DNA of 10,258 bases from Pseudomonadota bacterium (GCA_022360335.1 JAKSCZ010000152.1:1-10258), one strand, 5' to 3'; shown: positions 1 through 7,073, counted from the stretch's first letter. Notes: generated from the letters alone by a model not told the origin. A program made the numbers and translations.

Positions 1-342
1 GGTAACTTCCAGCTCAACGTCATGCTGCCGGTGGTCGCGTACAACCTGTTGCAGAGTATCGAGATCCTGGGCGCCGCGAGCACCGTGCTCGCGGACAGGG
101 CGATCGCCGGCTTCACCGTGAACGAAGAGAACATCCAGCGCGCGCTCGGGCGCAACCCGATCCTGGTGACGGCCCTCAACCCCGTCATCGGCTACGAACT
201 CGGGGCCGCCGTCGCGAAGAAAGCGTATGCCGAAGGCCGGGCGGTCAAGGACGTCGCCAGGGAGATGACCGACCTGACCGACGAGGAACTGGAGCGTCTG
301 CTCGATCCGGCTGCCCTCACCGAGGGTGGTATCAAGCATTAA
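1..342 (+). CDS. fumC: Class II fumarate hydratase, C-terminal part (5' end outside window)
   Basis: The open frame enters from the left edge and ends at TAA 340-342, giving the last 113 residues. It begins GNFQLNVMLPVVAYNLLQSI, which matches the conserved region of the fumarase/aspartase superfamily after the active-site helices (E. coli FumC has GHFELNV...). It continues with NPILVTALNPVIGYE and the small C-terminal domain, where TDEELERLLDPAALTEGG is the typical end. Class II fumarases are cytosolic homotetramers that interconvert fumarate and malate in the TCA cycle without an iron-sulfur cluster. The signature loop (GSSxMPxKxN) lies upstream, outside the window. Aspartate ammonia-lyase shares this fold, so fumarase is preferred on tail similarity only. 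The next gene's likely GTG start lies inside the end of this frame. Confidence 0.85.
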   Translation, partial: GNFQLNVMLPVVAYNLLQSIEILGAASTVLADRAIAGFTVNEENIQRALGRNPILVTALNPVIGYELGAAVAKKAYAEGRAVKDVAREMTDLTDEELERLLDPAALTEGGIKH

Positions 343-985
343 CGGCGGCCCGACACACAATCGCTTCGGCGTGGAGGCGTTGCGCGACCGCTTCGCCGGC
401 ACCCGGCTGTCCGGCGATCCGCTCGACGTCGCGATGCCGCCCGGACTCGAGCGCTGGCCCCATGCGATGCGCGAGCAGCTGGACGTCCCGCTGAAGCCCG
501 CGGGCGTGCTGGTCCCGATCATGCAGCGCCGGGGCGGCCCCACGATCCTCCTGACGCAGCGGGCGGCGCATCTCAAGGTCCACGCCGCCCAGGCGAGTTT
601 CCCCGGCGGACGCATGGAAGCGCAGGATGAGAGCGTGCTGGCAACCGCACTCAGGGAGACGCAGGAGGAGGTCGGGATCGATCCCCGCCACGTCGACGTG
701 ATCGGCTACCTGCGGTCGATGCCGACCATCACGGGATTCGCGGTCACGCCCGTCGTCGGACTGGTCGACGATGCCGCCGAGCTCGTCATCGACCGGACCG
801 AAGTGGACTATGCTTTCGAGCTGCCGCTCGACTTCCTGCTCGACGAATCGAACGACCGGCTCGTCGATCGCGAGTGGCAGGGCGAACGGTTCCGGCTCAC
901 GGAGTTCCACTACGACGGGGAGCGCGTCTGGGGTGCCACGGCCTATATGCTTTTGTCCTTTAGAAAATTCGTTTTAAATAAGTAG
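326..985 (+). CDS. Nudix hydrolase, CoA pyrophosphatase (NudL/YeaB-like)
   Basis: A protein of about 219 residues with a clear Nudix box at residues 95-118. It has the family's REXQEEVG core (R110, E111, E114, E115, G117), where the glutamates bind Mg2+ or Mn2+. Just before it, residues 75-95 (LLTQRA...FPGG) match the UPF0035 signature of CoA-type Nudix enzymes, with K84 and A88 at positions usually R and G. Family knowledge: these enzymes split CoA or oxidised CoA into 3',5'-ADP and 4'-phosphopantetheine. The GTG at 326 overlaps fumC by 17 bp and has no well-spaced Shine-Dalgarno. An in-frame GTG at 371, giving MEALRDRF, would resemble many relatives better, so the start is uncertain. The last codons (about 950-985) become AT-rich and use AGA and TTA, unlike the rest of the gene. 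mazG follows 3 bp after the stop. Confidence 0.88.
   Translation: MVSSINGGPTHNRFGVEALRDRFAGTRLSGDPLDVAMPPGLERWPHAMREQLDVPLKPAGVLVPIMQRRGGPTILLTQRAAHLKVHAAQASFPGGRMEAQDESVLATALRETQEEVGIDPRHVDVIGYLRSMPTITGFAVTPVVGLVDDAAELVIDRTEVDYAFELPLDFLLDESNDRLVDREWQGERFRLTEFHYDGERVWGATAYMLLSFRKFVLNK
953..980 (+). promoter_or_regulatory. Possible promoter inside the Nudix gene 3' end, reading into mazG
   Basis: In an AT-rich stretch within otherwise GC-rich coding sequence, a TTGTCC hexamer at 953-958 (4/6 to the sigma-70 -35) is followed after 16 bp by TAAATA at 975-980 (a poor -10). A start site near 985-989 would make the mazG message leaderless or nearly so, and mazG has no obvious Shine-Dalgarno. The match is weak, and the AT-richness may only favour translation initiation. 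Confidence 0.2.
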
Positions 986-988
986 CTT

Positions 989-1768
989 ATGAAAGAAATA
1001 GAGAAACTGCTCGATATAATGCGCAAGCTCAGGGATCCCGAGACGGGCTGCCCCTGGGATCTCGAGCAGGACTTCTCGACGATCGCGCCTTATACGATCG
1101 AAGAGGCCTACGAGGTCGCCGACGCAATCGAGCGCGAGGACTGGGACGGGCTCCGGTCCGAACTCGGCGACTTCCTGCTCCAGGTCGTCTTCCATGCACA
1201 GATGGCCGGCGAGAAGGGATATTTCGCGTTCGACGACGTCGTCGCGGGAATCAACGACAAGATGATCCGCCGGCATCCGCACGTATTCAGCGACGAGGAA
1301 CAGCGCGAGGCGCACGGCGTACGCGGGCGCTGGGAAGAGATCAAGGAAGAAGAGCGGGCGGGCGCAGGCGACGGCAGCGCGCTGGCCGGCGTCGCCAGGG
1401 CGCTGCCGGCGCTGATGCGTGCGCAGAAGCTCGGCAAACGGGCGGCGCACGCCGGCTTCGACTGGCCGGACCGCAGGGGGGTGCGGCTCAAGGTGCGCGA
1501 GGAGCTCGACGAAGTCGAGGAGGCGGCCGGGACGGAGGACGGCGGCCGTATCGAGGAAGAACTGGGCGACCTGCTGTTTGCCGTCGTCAACCTGGCGCGG
1601 CACCACGACGTCGATCCCGAAAAGGCGCTGATGCGCGCGAACGGCAAGTTCGAACGGCGGTTCCGGGCGATGGAGGACGATCTCGCCTCGGCCGGGCTGG
1701 AGATGCGCGGCCTGAGCGTCGAATCCCTCGACCGGTATTGGCGCAAGGCCAAGGTATCGGCCGGATAA
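989..1768 (+). CDS. mazG: Nucleoside triphosphate pyrophosphohydrolase MazG
   Basis: A 259-residue protein, close to the E. coli MazG length, with two MazG domains. The N-terminal domain has the metal-binding EExxE (E38, E39, E42) and ExxD (E58, D61). The C-terminal domain has the same pattern (E171, E172, E175; E191, D194). The connecting stretch AHAGFDWPD (about 153-161) is typical of the family, and the C-terminus ends in RYWRKAKVS as expected. MazG hydrolyses (d)NTPs to the monophosphates and pyrophosphate, clears damaged nucleotides, and in E. coli modulates the (p)ppGpp response. The ATG at 989 is only 3 bp after the Nudix stop, so the two sanitation enzymes are probably cotranscribed. 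The start region is AT-rich, lacks a strong Shine-Dalgarno and uses ATA codons rare elsewhere in the window. Complete and intact. Confidence 0.95.
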   Translation: MKEIEKLLDIMRKLRDPETGCPWDLEQDFSTIAPYTIEEAYEVADAIEREDWDGLRSELGDFLLQVVFHAQMAGEKGYFAFDDVVAGINDKMIRRHPHVFSDEEQREAHGVRGRWEEIKEEERAGAGDGSALAGVARALPALMRAQKLGKRAAHAGFDWPDRRGVRLKVREELDEVEEAAGTEDGGRIEEELGDLLFAVVNLARHHDVDPEKALMRANGKFERRFRAMEDDLASAGLEMRGLSVESLDRYWRKAKVSAG

Positions 1769-1876
1769 TTCTTTAATAATCAGTCATTTGTTCGTTCAGG
1801 CGGGGTTCATTGCCCGGACCCTATGCTGTCCCCAGGCTGGCAAGAGGCCGGTCGCCACCAGAGTAAGGACAGGAAC

Positions 1877-2416
1877 ATGAACGCAAAGACACGTATCGCG
1901 TCGCTGCTCCTCGCGACGACGCTGTTCGGCAGCACCGCCTGGGCCGATTACGGCCGCGCGAAGTACGACTACGCGAAAGTCATTTCGGCCGAGCCGATCG
2001 TCAACTACGTCACCGTGACGACGCCCGTACGCGAGTGCTGGGAGGAAATGCAGTACTACACGGTCGATCGCCGCCGCGTGGACCGCGGCGCCGGCACCCT
2101 GGTCGGCGCCGTCATCGGGGGCGTCATCGGTCACCAGTTCGGCAGCGGCCGCGGCAACGATGCGGCGACGGTTGCGGGCACGCTGATCGGCGCGGCCATA
2201 GGCAACGATGCGGCGCGGCAGCGTCACGGCGACCGCGTCGAGCGCATCGCGCGGCCGGTCGAGCGCTGCGAGACGCGTCACCGCGAGCATCGCGAGCGAC
2301 GCATCGACGGATACCGCGTGTCGTATCGCTATCACGGCCAGAGGTACGTCACCGAGATGCCGTACGATCCGGGCAATCGCATTCGCGTCCGCGTCGACGT
2401 GCGGCCGGCCGGATAA
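1877..2416 (+). CDS. Secreted glycine-zipper 2TM domain protein (Rickettsia 17 kDa antigen-like)
   Basis: A 179-residue protein. The ATG at 1877 is chosen over an in-frame ATG at 1823 because GGACAGG lies just upstream and a classic signal peptide follows (MNAKTR, hydrophobic residues 7-22, likely cleavage AWA|D at 23/24). The mature N-terminus (YDYAKVISAEPI) and a nearby conserved cysteine (C54) are typical of glycine-zipper 2TM proteins. Residues 71-110 form two glycine-rich segments (GAGTLVGAVIGGVIGHQFG; GTLIGAAIGND), the membrane-associating glycine zipper. The rest is a basic, arginine-rich domain with C131 and YRVSYRYHGQRYVTEMPYDPG. No lipobox is visible, so it is probably periplasmic or outer-membrane associated rather than a lipoprotein. 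Its molecular role is unknown; relatives are linked to envelope integrity. It precedes the PepSY/PhoP/PhoQ block by 60 bp and may or may not share its transcript. Confidence 0.8.
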   Translation: MNAKTRIASLLLATTLFGSTAWADYGRAKYDYAKVISAEPIVNYVTVTTPVRECWEEMQYYTVDRRRVDRGAGTLVGAVIGGVIGHQFGSGRGNDAATVAGTLIGAAIGNDAARQRHGDRVERIARPVERCETRHREHRERRIDGYRVSYRYHGQRYVTEMPYDPGNRIRVRVDVRPAG

Positions 2417-2428
2417 GGCAACGGCCGC
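2401..2428 (+). other. GC-rich inverted repeat over the glycine-zipper stop codon
   Basis: GCGGCCG at 2401-2407 pairs perfectly with CGGCCGC at 2422-2428, with a 14-base loop containing the stop TAA at 2414-2416. No T-run follows, so it is not a standard intrinsic terminator. It could attenuate readthrough into the PepSY gene or stabilise the upstream message. Such pairings also arise by chance in sequence this GC-rich. Confidence 0.25.
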
Positions 2429-2476
2429 GTGATGCGCTTCGTTGCAATCGCCGGACGGCCGTACGACACTTGGCGC

Positions 2477-2785
2477 ATGCGTATCGCACTGACGGTGTTG
2501 GCATTGGGCGCGGCGGCGTTCCTGCCGCTGCGCGCCGACGCTTACGGCTCCGGGAACGACCTGCGGGCCGGCGGGGTGGAGCACGTCGGCGAAGCGGCCT
2601 TCCGGGTCGTTAAGGGGAACTGCATGTCGCTGTCCGAGGCGATCGAGTCGGTGCGCCGGCAGACGGGCGGCAAGGTGATCAGCGCCGAGACCAGGATCCA
2701 GGGCGGCCGCGAAGTGCATCACATCAAGGTTCTCACGAAGGACGGCAAGGTCAGGACGCGCAGAGTCAGCGGCTGCAAGCGCTAG
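2477..2785 (+). CDS. Small secreted PepSY-domain protein
   Basis: A 102-residue product when started at ATG 2477, chosen because a signal peptide follows at once (MRIALTVLALGAAAFLPL, likely cleavage ADA|Y at 22/23). An ATG at 2432 is in frame but would add 15 residues before it. Neither has a strong Shine-Dalgarno. Residues about 51-98 (SLSEAIESVRRQTGGKVISAE, then a beta-rich HHIKVLTKDGKVRTRRVSG) fit one PepSY domain. Family knowledge: PepSY domains occur in protease inhibitors and small periplasmic proteins, often encoded beside two-component systems. Cysteines C49 and C100 flank the domain and could form a disulfide. It lies 27 bp upstream of the phoP-like gene, so cotranscription is likely. 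I infer, without direct proof, that it is a periplasmic accessory or target of that system. Confidence 0.72.
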   Translation: MRIALTVLALGAAAFLPLRADAYGSGNDLRAGGVEHVGEAAFRVVKGNCMSLSEAIESVRRQTGGKVISAETRIQGGREVHHIKVLTKDGKVRTRRVSGCKR

Positions 2786-2812
2786 CTCCTCGCCACCGAA
2801 GGGATCGGGAAC

Positions 2813-3499
2813 ATGCGTTTACTGGTAATCGAAGACGACGCGACGTTGCGCGAATCCCTGTCGCGCCGGCTCGAGGACGGCGGTTTCGCCGTCGAGCAGG
2901 CGGCGGACGGCAGGGAAGGACTGTATTTCGCGAGCGAGTACCCGATCGATCTCGCCATCGTCGATCTCGGTCTGCCGGAGATGTCGGGCATCGATATCAT
3001 CAGGCAGGTGCGTGCCGACGGTCACACGTACCCGATACTGATCCTGACGGCGCGGGACCGTTGGGAGGACAAGGTCGACGGCCTGAGCGCAGGCGCCGAC
3101 GATTACGTCGTCAAGCCGTTCCACTTCGAAGAAGTCAATGCGCGCGTCGCCGCGCTGCTCAGGCGCAGCGGCGGCTGGGCCTCGTCCGAACTCAGGGCCG
3201 GTCCGGTCACGCTGGACATGTCTCGCCAGGAGTTGTCGGTCGGCGACGAGATCGTCGATCTGACGAGCTTCGAGTACAAGATCATCGAATACCTGATGGT
3301 GAGGGCCGGACAGGTGATCTCCAAGGCCGAACTGACCGATCGCCTGTACGACCAGGATTTCGAGCGCGACAGCAACGTGATCGAGGTGTTCATCGGGCGC
3401 CTGCGCAAGAAGCTGGATCCGGACAACACGCTCAAACCCATCGAGACTCTCCGCGGACGCGGCTACCGCTTCGCGCTCGAGCGCAACCAGGCCGACTGA
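2813..3499 (+). CDS. phoP: PhoP-like response regulator, OmpR family
   Basis: A 228-residue transcription factor with an N-terminal receiver (1-115) and a C-terminal winged helix (about 127-222). Receiver residues are all present: acidic pocket D8/D9, phospho-acceptor D51 (AIVDLGLPE), T79, Y98 and K101 (AGADDYVVKPFH). AIVDLGLP, LTAR.SW-like LTARDRWEDKV and SAGADDYV.KPFH.EEV closely follow enterobacterial PhoP, as do TSFEYKIIEYL and GRLRKKL in the DNA-binding half. PhoP is phosphorylated by PhoQ and controls envelope-remodelling and cation-stress genes. The ATG at 2813 follows GAAGGGATCGGGAAC. The gene sits 27 bp after the PepSY gene and 23 bp before the sensor kinase, giving one probable operon. 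Orthology to PhoP rather than a related OmpR-type paralogue is my inference. Confidence 0.9.
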   Translation: MRLLVIEDDATLRESLSRRLEDGGFAVEQAADGREGLYFASEYPIDLAIVDLGLPEMSGIDIIRQVRADGHTYPILILTARDRWEDKVDGLSAGADDYVVKPFHFEEVNARVAALLRRSGGWASSELRAGPVTLDMSRQELSVGDEIVDLTSFEYKIIEYLMVRAGQVISKAELTDRLYDQDFERDSNVIEVFIGRLRKKLDPDNTLKPIETLRGRGYRFALERNQAD

Positions 3500-3522
3500 A
3501 CGAAAAGGGCCAGCGCCGACCG

Positions 3523-4896
3523 ATGAATTCGCTCAGCAGCCGACTCCTGGTCTCAGTCAGCGTGCTGCTGCTGTTCTTTTTCGGCGCGACGATCGTCGTG
3601 CTGGATTCGGCGTTCACGCGCGCCGGCGAACAGTCCCAGCGCGACATCCTCGACGGCCATCTCGTCGGACTCCTCGCGGCAGCCGAAGAGGGCGATTCCC
3701 ACGATCTCGTATTGCCGCCGTATCGCCTGCGCGAACCGCGTTTCGACCGGATCGGCTCCGGTCTCTACGGCGAACTCCGGGACGGCGGCGGCGAGATACT
3801 CTGGCGGTCGGACTCGGCCCTGGGGCTGGAGATCCCGGAAGGCATCTTTCCCGAACTCGGCAACCACCTCTTCCTGCGCGAGGCGCTGGCCGACGGGACG
3901 CCTCTCCTTACGCTGAGTCTGGCCGTCGAATGGGAGTTCGAAGACGGCGTGCTCAAGACCTACGTGTTCAAGGTGGCCGAGAGCCTCGATTCCTACAATG
4001 CGCAGATTGCGAAATTCCGCGGGCAGTTGTTCGGCTGGTTCGCGGCGGTGGCGCTGACGATGCTGCTCGCGTTCTCGATGCTGTTGCGCAGTCTTTTGAA
4101 ACCGCTGCGCCGGATCGAAGCCGAGATCACCGAGATCGAGGAGGGCGACCGCGTTTCCCTGTCGACGACGTTCCCGACGGAACTCGCCGGCGTCGCACGC
4201 AACATGAACCTGCTGATCGACAGCGAGCGCGCGCGCTCGGACCGGTACCGGTACACACTCGACAACCTGGCGCACAGCCTCAAGACGCCGCTCGCAGCGA
4301 TGCGGGCGCTGCTCAACGACCGGCGGCGGGAAAGCTTCGGCGAGCGCTTCAACGAGCAGATCGACCGTATGGACGAGATCGTTCGTTACCAGCTGCGCAA
4401 GCCCGCGGCGTCGGCCGCGGACAAGCTCGTGCTGACGCCGGTGCCGGTCGAGCAGGAGATCGATCGTCTCATCGGCGGCTTGCGCAAGGTATACCGCGAC
4501 AAGCGGCCGGAATTCGACGTGCGCATCGAGAAGGGCATGCAATTCCGCGGGGACACGGGCGACTTCCTCGAACTCGCCGGCAACCTGCTCGACAACGCCT
4601 GCAAGTGGTGCGAGCGCAGCGTCCGGATCGGCATCGTACCGTCGGCCGGCGCTCGCGCCTCAGCGAGCGGCATGGTTCTGACCGTGTCGGACGACGGGCC
4701 CGGGATTCCCGAGGATGCCGCGTCGGCGCTGTTGCAGCGCGGCATGCGGCTGGACGAGTCCACGCCGGGCCACGGCATCGGCCTCGCCGTCGTCAACGAC
4801 ATCGCCCGCTCCTACGGCGGGCGCTTGAAGATCGGGCGTTCCGACCTGGGCGGCGCCGAAATCAGGGTGTCGATTCCGCCGATTTCGCGATCCTGA
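3523..4896 (+). CDS. phoQ: PhoQ-like membrane sensor histidine kinase
   Basis: A 457-residue protein from ATG 3523; AAAAGGG lies about 13 bases upstream. TM1 spans about residues 7-30, a periplasmic sensor about 31-168, TM2 about 169-192, then HAMP. The HisKA box is LDNLAHSLKTPLA with phospho-acceptor H251, the same HSLKTPLA core as PhoQ. The ATPase domain has an N box (GNLLDNACKW, N358), G1 (DDGPGIP) and G2 (GHGIGLAVVNDI). The run SERARSDRYRYTLDNL and the segment LRKVYRDKRPEF before the N box also parallel PhoQ. The membrane-proximal periplasmic part has only a short acidic patch, E136 and E138-D141 (EWEFED), rather than the dense cluster of E. coli PhoQ, so its signal may differ. The gene's 3' end overlaps the opposing slipin gene by 35 bp. 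Confidence 0.88.
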   Translation: MNSLSSRLLVSVSVLLLFFFGATIVVLDSAFTRAGEQSQRDILDGHLVGLLAAAEEGDSHDLVLPPYRLREPRFDRIGSGLYGELRDGGGEILWRSDSALGLEIPEGIFPELGNHLFLREALADGTPLLTLSLAVEWEFEDGVLKTYVFKVAESLDSYNAQIAKFRGQLFGWFAAVALTMLLAFSMLLRSLLKPLRRIEAEITEIEEGDRVSLSTTFPTELAGVARNMNLLIDSERARSDRYRYTLDNLAHSLKTPLAAMRALLNDRRRESFGERFNEQIDRMDEIVRYQLRKPAASAADKLVLTPVPVEQEIDRLIGGLRKVYRDKRPEFDVRIEKGMQFRGDTGDFLELAGNLLDNACKWCERSVRIGIVPSAGARASASGMVLTVSDDGPGIPEDAASALLQRGMRLDESTPGHGIGLAVVNDIARSYGGRLKIGRSDLGGAEIRVSIPPISRS

Positions 4897-5629
4897 CCAG
4901 CGGCTCGACGAGATCGAGCGGCAGCGGAAAGACGATCGTATTGGTCTTCTCGTTTGCGATTTCCTTGAGGGTTTGCAGGTAGCGCAATTGCAGCGCCTGC
5001 TCCTCTTCGGCGAGCGTCCTTGCGGCCTCGGCGATCATCCTTGCCGCCTGTTTCTCGCCTTCGGCGTTGATGATCTTGGCGCGTCTCGAGCGCTCGGCCT
5101 CGGCTTGCTGCGCGATCGCCCGGATCATGCTCTCGTCGAGGTCGACGTGCTTGATCTCGACGTTCGCGACCTTGATTCCCCAGTTGTCCGTGCGCTGATC
5201 GAGCAGGTTCTGGATATTGTCGTTGAGTTTCTCGCGCTCGGAGAGCATGTCGTCGAGTTCGTGTTGTCCGAGCACCGAGCGCAGCGTCGTCTGCGATAGC
5301 TGGCTCGTCGCCTCGAAGAAGTTCTCGACGCGGATGATGGCTTTCTCCGGATCGACGACCCGGAAGTAGACGACGGCATTGACCTTGACCGACACGTTGT
5401 CGCGCGAGATCACGTCCTGCGTGGGCACGTCGAGGACCATGACGCGCAGATCGACGCGCACCATCTTTTGCAGGCCCGGGAACAGGATGATGAGCCCGGG
5501 GCCCTTGACCTTCTGAAAGCGGCCGAGGAAGAAGATGACGCCGCGTTCGTACTCCTGCAGGATCTTGAACATCTGCGACAGCAGCGCGATGACGGCGAAG
5601 GCGATTAACGCATAGGAAATCAGGGACAT
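4862..5629 (-). CDS. Slipin (stomatin/SPFH-family membrane protein), NfeD partner
   Basis: A 255-residue protein with one N-terminal membrane segment (residues 3-20), then QEYERGVIFFLGRF and GPGLIILFPGLQ, the hallmark start of the SPFH/band-7 domain (about 25-185). A coiled-coil-prone, Ala/Glu-rich region (about 170-215) and a conserved hydrophobic tail (TNTIVFPLPLDLVEPL) follow. The ATG at 5629 is preceded by a strong GAAGGAGG on the minus strand; the frame stays open further upstream but that part is antisense to nfeD. Slipins form oligomeric membrane scaffolds. In the archaeal PH1510/PH1511 pair, the NfeD protease cleaves its stomatin in the C-terminal hydrophobic region, and a matching region is visible here. 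It begins 23 bp after nfeD in the same operon and ends inside the convergent phoQ-like gene. Confidence 0.93.
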   Translation of the reverse strand: MSLISYALIAFAVIALLSQMFKILQEYERGVIFFLGRFQKVKGPGLIILFPGLQKMVRVDLRVMVLDVPTQDVISRDNVSVKVNAVVYFRVVDPEKAIIRVENFFEATSQLSQTTLRSVLGQHELDDMLSEREKLNDNIQNLLDQRTDNWGIKVANVEIKHVDLDESMIRAIAQQAEAERSRRAKIINAEGEKQAARMIAEAARTLAEEEQALQLRYLQTLKEIANEKTNTIVFPLPLDLVEPLVRIAKSAESTP

Positions 5630-5652
5630 GGGAGCCTCCTTCGGAGAAACTG

Positions 5653-7005
5653 TTAGCGGTCGCCGCGGCTTTCGGGGACCGGCTCGACGACGAGCACGAG
5701 ACCGTCCATCGTTCGCACGACGACGCGCTGATCCTTGCTCACCGGGACTGCGCTGCGGGCCTGCCAGGCTTCGCCCTCGATCCAGACCCTGCCGTCGTCG
5801 GTGAAGTCCTCGAGCACGGTGGCGACGCTGCCGACGATCGACTCGCGCCCGGAGACCGCGCCGCGCCGGCGCAACTTGAGCAGATAGCCGACGAGCCAGA
5901 CCAGCAGTACGGCGAAGACGAGTCCGATGCCGGTCACGAACGCGTACGAGATGCCGAAGCCGGGCACGTCCGTGTCGAACATGATGATTGCACCGAACAC
6001 GAACGCGGCGGCGCCGCCGAGACCGAGTGCGCCGAAGCTCGGGGCATAGGCTTCCGCCACCATCAGGCCGACGCCGATGATGATCAGCCCGAGCCCCGCG
6101 TAGTTGACGGGAATCACCTGGAGCGCGTAGGCGGCGAGCAACAGGCAGATCGCGCCCACGACGCCGGGAACGATGGCGCCCGGATTCCAGCCTTCGTACA
6201 TGAGCCCGTACAGGCCGATCAGACCGAGTATCACCACGATCTCGGGATTGGAGATGACGGTGAGCAGGCGAATACGCCAGTCCGGCTCGAATGCGACGAC
6301 CCGCGCATCGGAGGTCGACAGGGTCCTGCTCTGGCCGTTGACGGTAATCTCGTGACCGTCGAGTTGTTCGAGCAACGCGTTGCGATCGACCGCGATGAAC
6401 TCGATGACGTCGTTCTCGAGCGCTTCGGTCGCGGTCAGCGTGGCGGCTTCGGTGACGGCGTCTTCGGCCCATTCGACGTTGCGGCCGTGACGTTCGGCAA
6501 GTCCGCGGATGTAGGACACGGCGTCGTTCATGATCTTTCGGTCCGTCGCTGCAGTCTCCGTGTCCTCGCTGCCGTCGTCGCCTGCGCCGTCGATCAGCGC
6601 AACGGGCGTGGCCGCGCCGAGGTGCGTCGTCGGCGCCATTGCGGCGACGTGGGCGGCGAACAGAATGTACGTCCCGGCGCTGTCGGCGCGCGCGCCGGCA
6701 GGGGTAACGTACACGGCGACGGGCACCGGTGAGGCGAGAATATCCTGCACGATTGCGCGCATCGGCTTCATGAGGCCGCCGGGTGTGTCCATATTGAGAA
6801 TGACGAGTTCGGCGCCGATATCGACCGCGTGCTCGATGCCGCTTTTGACGTAGTCGGCGGTGGCGACGCCGATGCCGCCTTCGATCTCGAGTTCGACGAC
6901 GGGACCGCCGGCCGCGGCGGTCTGGCTCCAGGTCACGGCGAGGAGCAGCGCAAGTATGGCCAGGATCGGCCCGGCCCGGCCCGCAGGTCGGTCACTGACT
7001 TTCAT
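5653..7005 (-). CDS. nfeD: Long-form NfeD: ClpP-class membrane serine protease
   Basis: A 450-residue protein with a signal peptide/TM (about 13-32). A ClpP/SppA-like protease domain (about 35-235) carries the catalytic candidates S109 in GARADSAGTYI and K157 in DRKIMNDAVSYI, matching the Ser-Lys dyad of archaeal PH1510. NMDTPGG (71-77) and LGAATPV (129-135) are further family motifs. Four or five TM segments (about 250-375) and a C-terminal OB-fold NfeD domain (about 385-447; GSVATVLEDF...GRVWIEGEAWQA) follow. It cleaves its slipin partner in the membrane in known cases; the slipin gene is next, 23 bp downstream. The ATG at 7005 has no clear Shine-Dalgarno. A TATCAT on the minus strand at 7018-7013 hints at a very short leader, but no good -35 is visible. 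Confidence 0.93.
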   Translation of the reverse strand: MKVSDRPAGRAGPILAILALLLAVTWSQTAAAGGPVVELEIEGGIGVATADYVKSGIEHAVDIGAELVILNMDTPGGLMKPMRAIVQDILASPVPVAVYVTPAGARADSAGTYILFAAHVAAMAPTTHLGAATPVALIDGAGDDGSEDTETAATDRKIMNDAVSYIRGLAERHGRNVEWAEDAVTEAATLTATEALENDVIEFIAVDRNALLEQLDGHEITVNGQSRTLSTSDARVVAFEPDWRIRLLTVISNPEIVVILGLIGLYGLMYEGWNPGAIVPGVVGAICLLLAAYALQVIPVNYAGLGLIIIGVGLMVAEAYAPSFGALGLGGAAAFVFGAIIMFDTDVPGFGISYAFVTGIGLVFAVLLVWLVGYLLKLRRRGAVSGRESIVGSVATVLEDFTDDGRVWIEGEAWQARSAVPVSKDQRVVVRTMDGLVLVVEPVPESRGDR

Positions 7006-7073
7006 GCGTCTAATGATACCAGTGTCGGGACAGGCTGACGCTGTGTGAATTACCGACTCTTCCCCTTTTCAAC

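Noticed and set aside
1764..1780. GATAAT and AATAAT as -10 elements for the glycine-zipper gene
   Set aside because: Both match the -10 well (5/6), but no acceptable -35 lies 16-18 bp upstream, so no promoter is annotated in the 108 bp gap.
1796..2722. 308-residue minus-strand open frame across the glycine-zipper and PepSY genes
   Set aside because: It spans two plus-strand genes that have signal peptides and recognisable domains; its composition is typical of an antisense shadow.
3061..3522. Plus-strand open frame extending the kinase upstream to give 611 residues
   Set aside because: The extension overlaps the phoP-like gene in another frame, is Arg/Gln-rich and unlike any domain; the kinase starts with a TM segment at 3523.
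3553..4542. 329-residue minus-strand open frame opposite the kinase
   Set aside because: Antisense shadow with no family features, whereas the plus strand encodes a full histidine kinase.
5630..6472. Minus-strand open frame extending the slipin upstream to give a 536-residue protein
   Set aside because: The extra N-terminal part is low-complexity, arginine-rich and entirely inside nfeD in another frame; the slipin has its own ATG with GAAGGAGG at 5629.
6965..6982. Three-fold GGCCC tandem near the nfeD start
   Set aside because: It encodes part of the signal-peptide region and is too short to distinguish from chance in GC-rich coding sequence.
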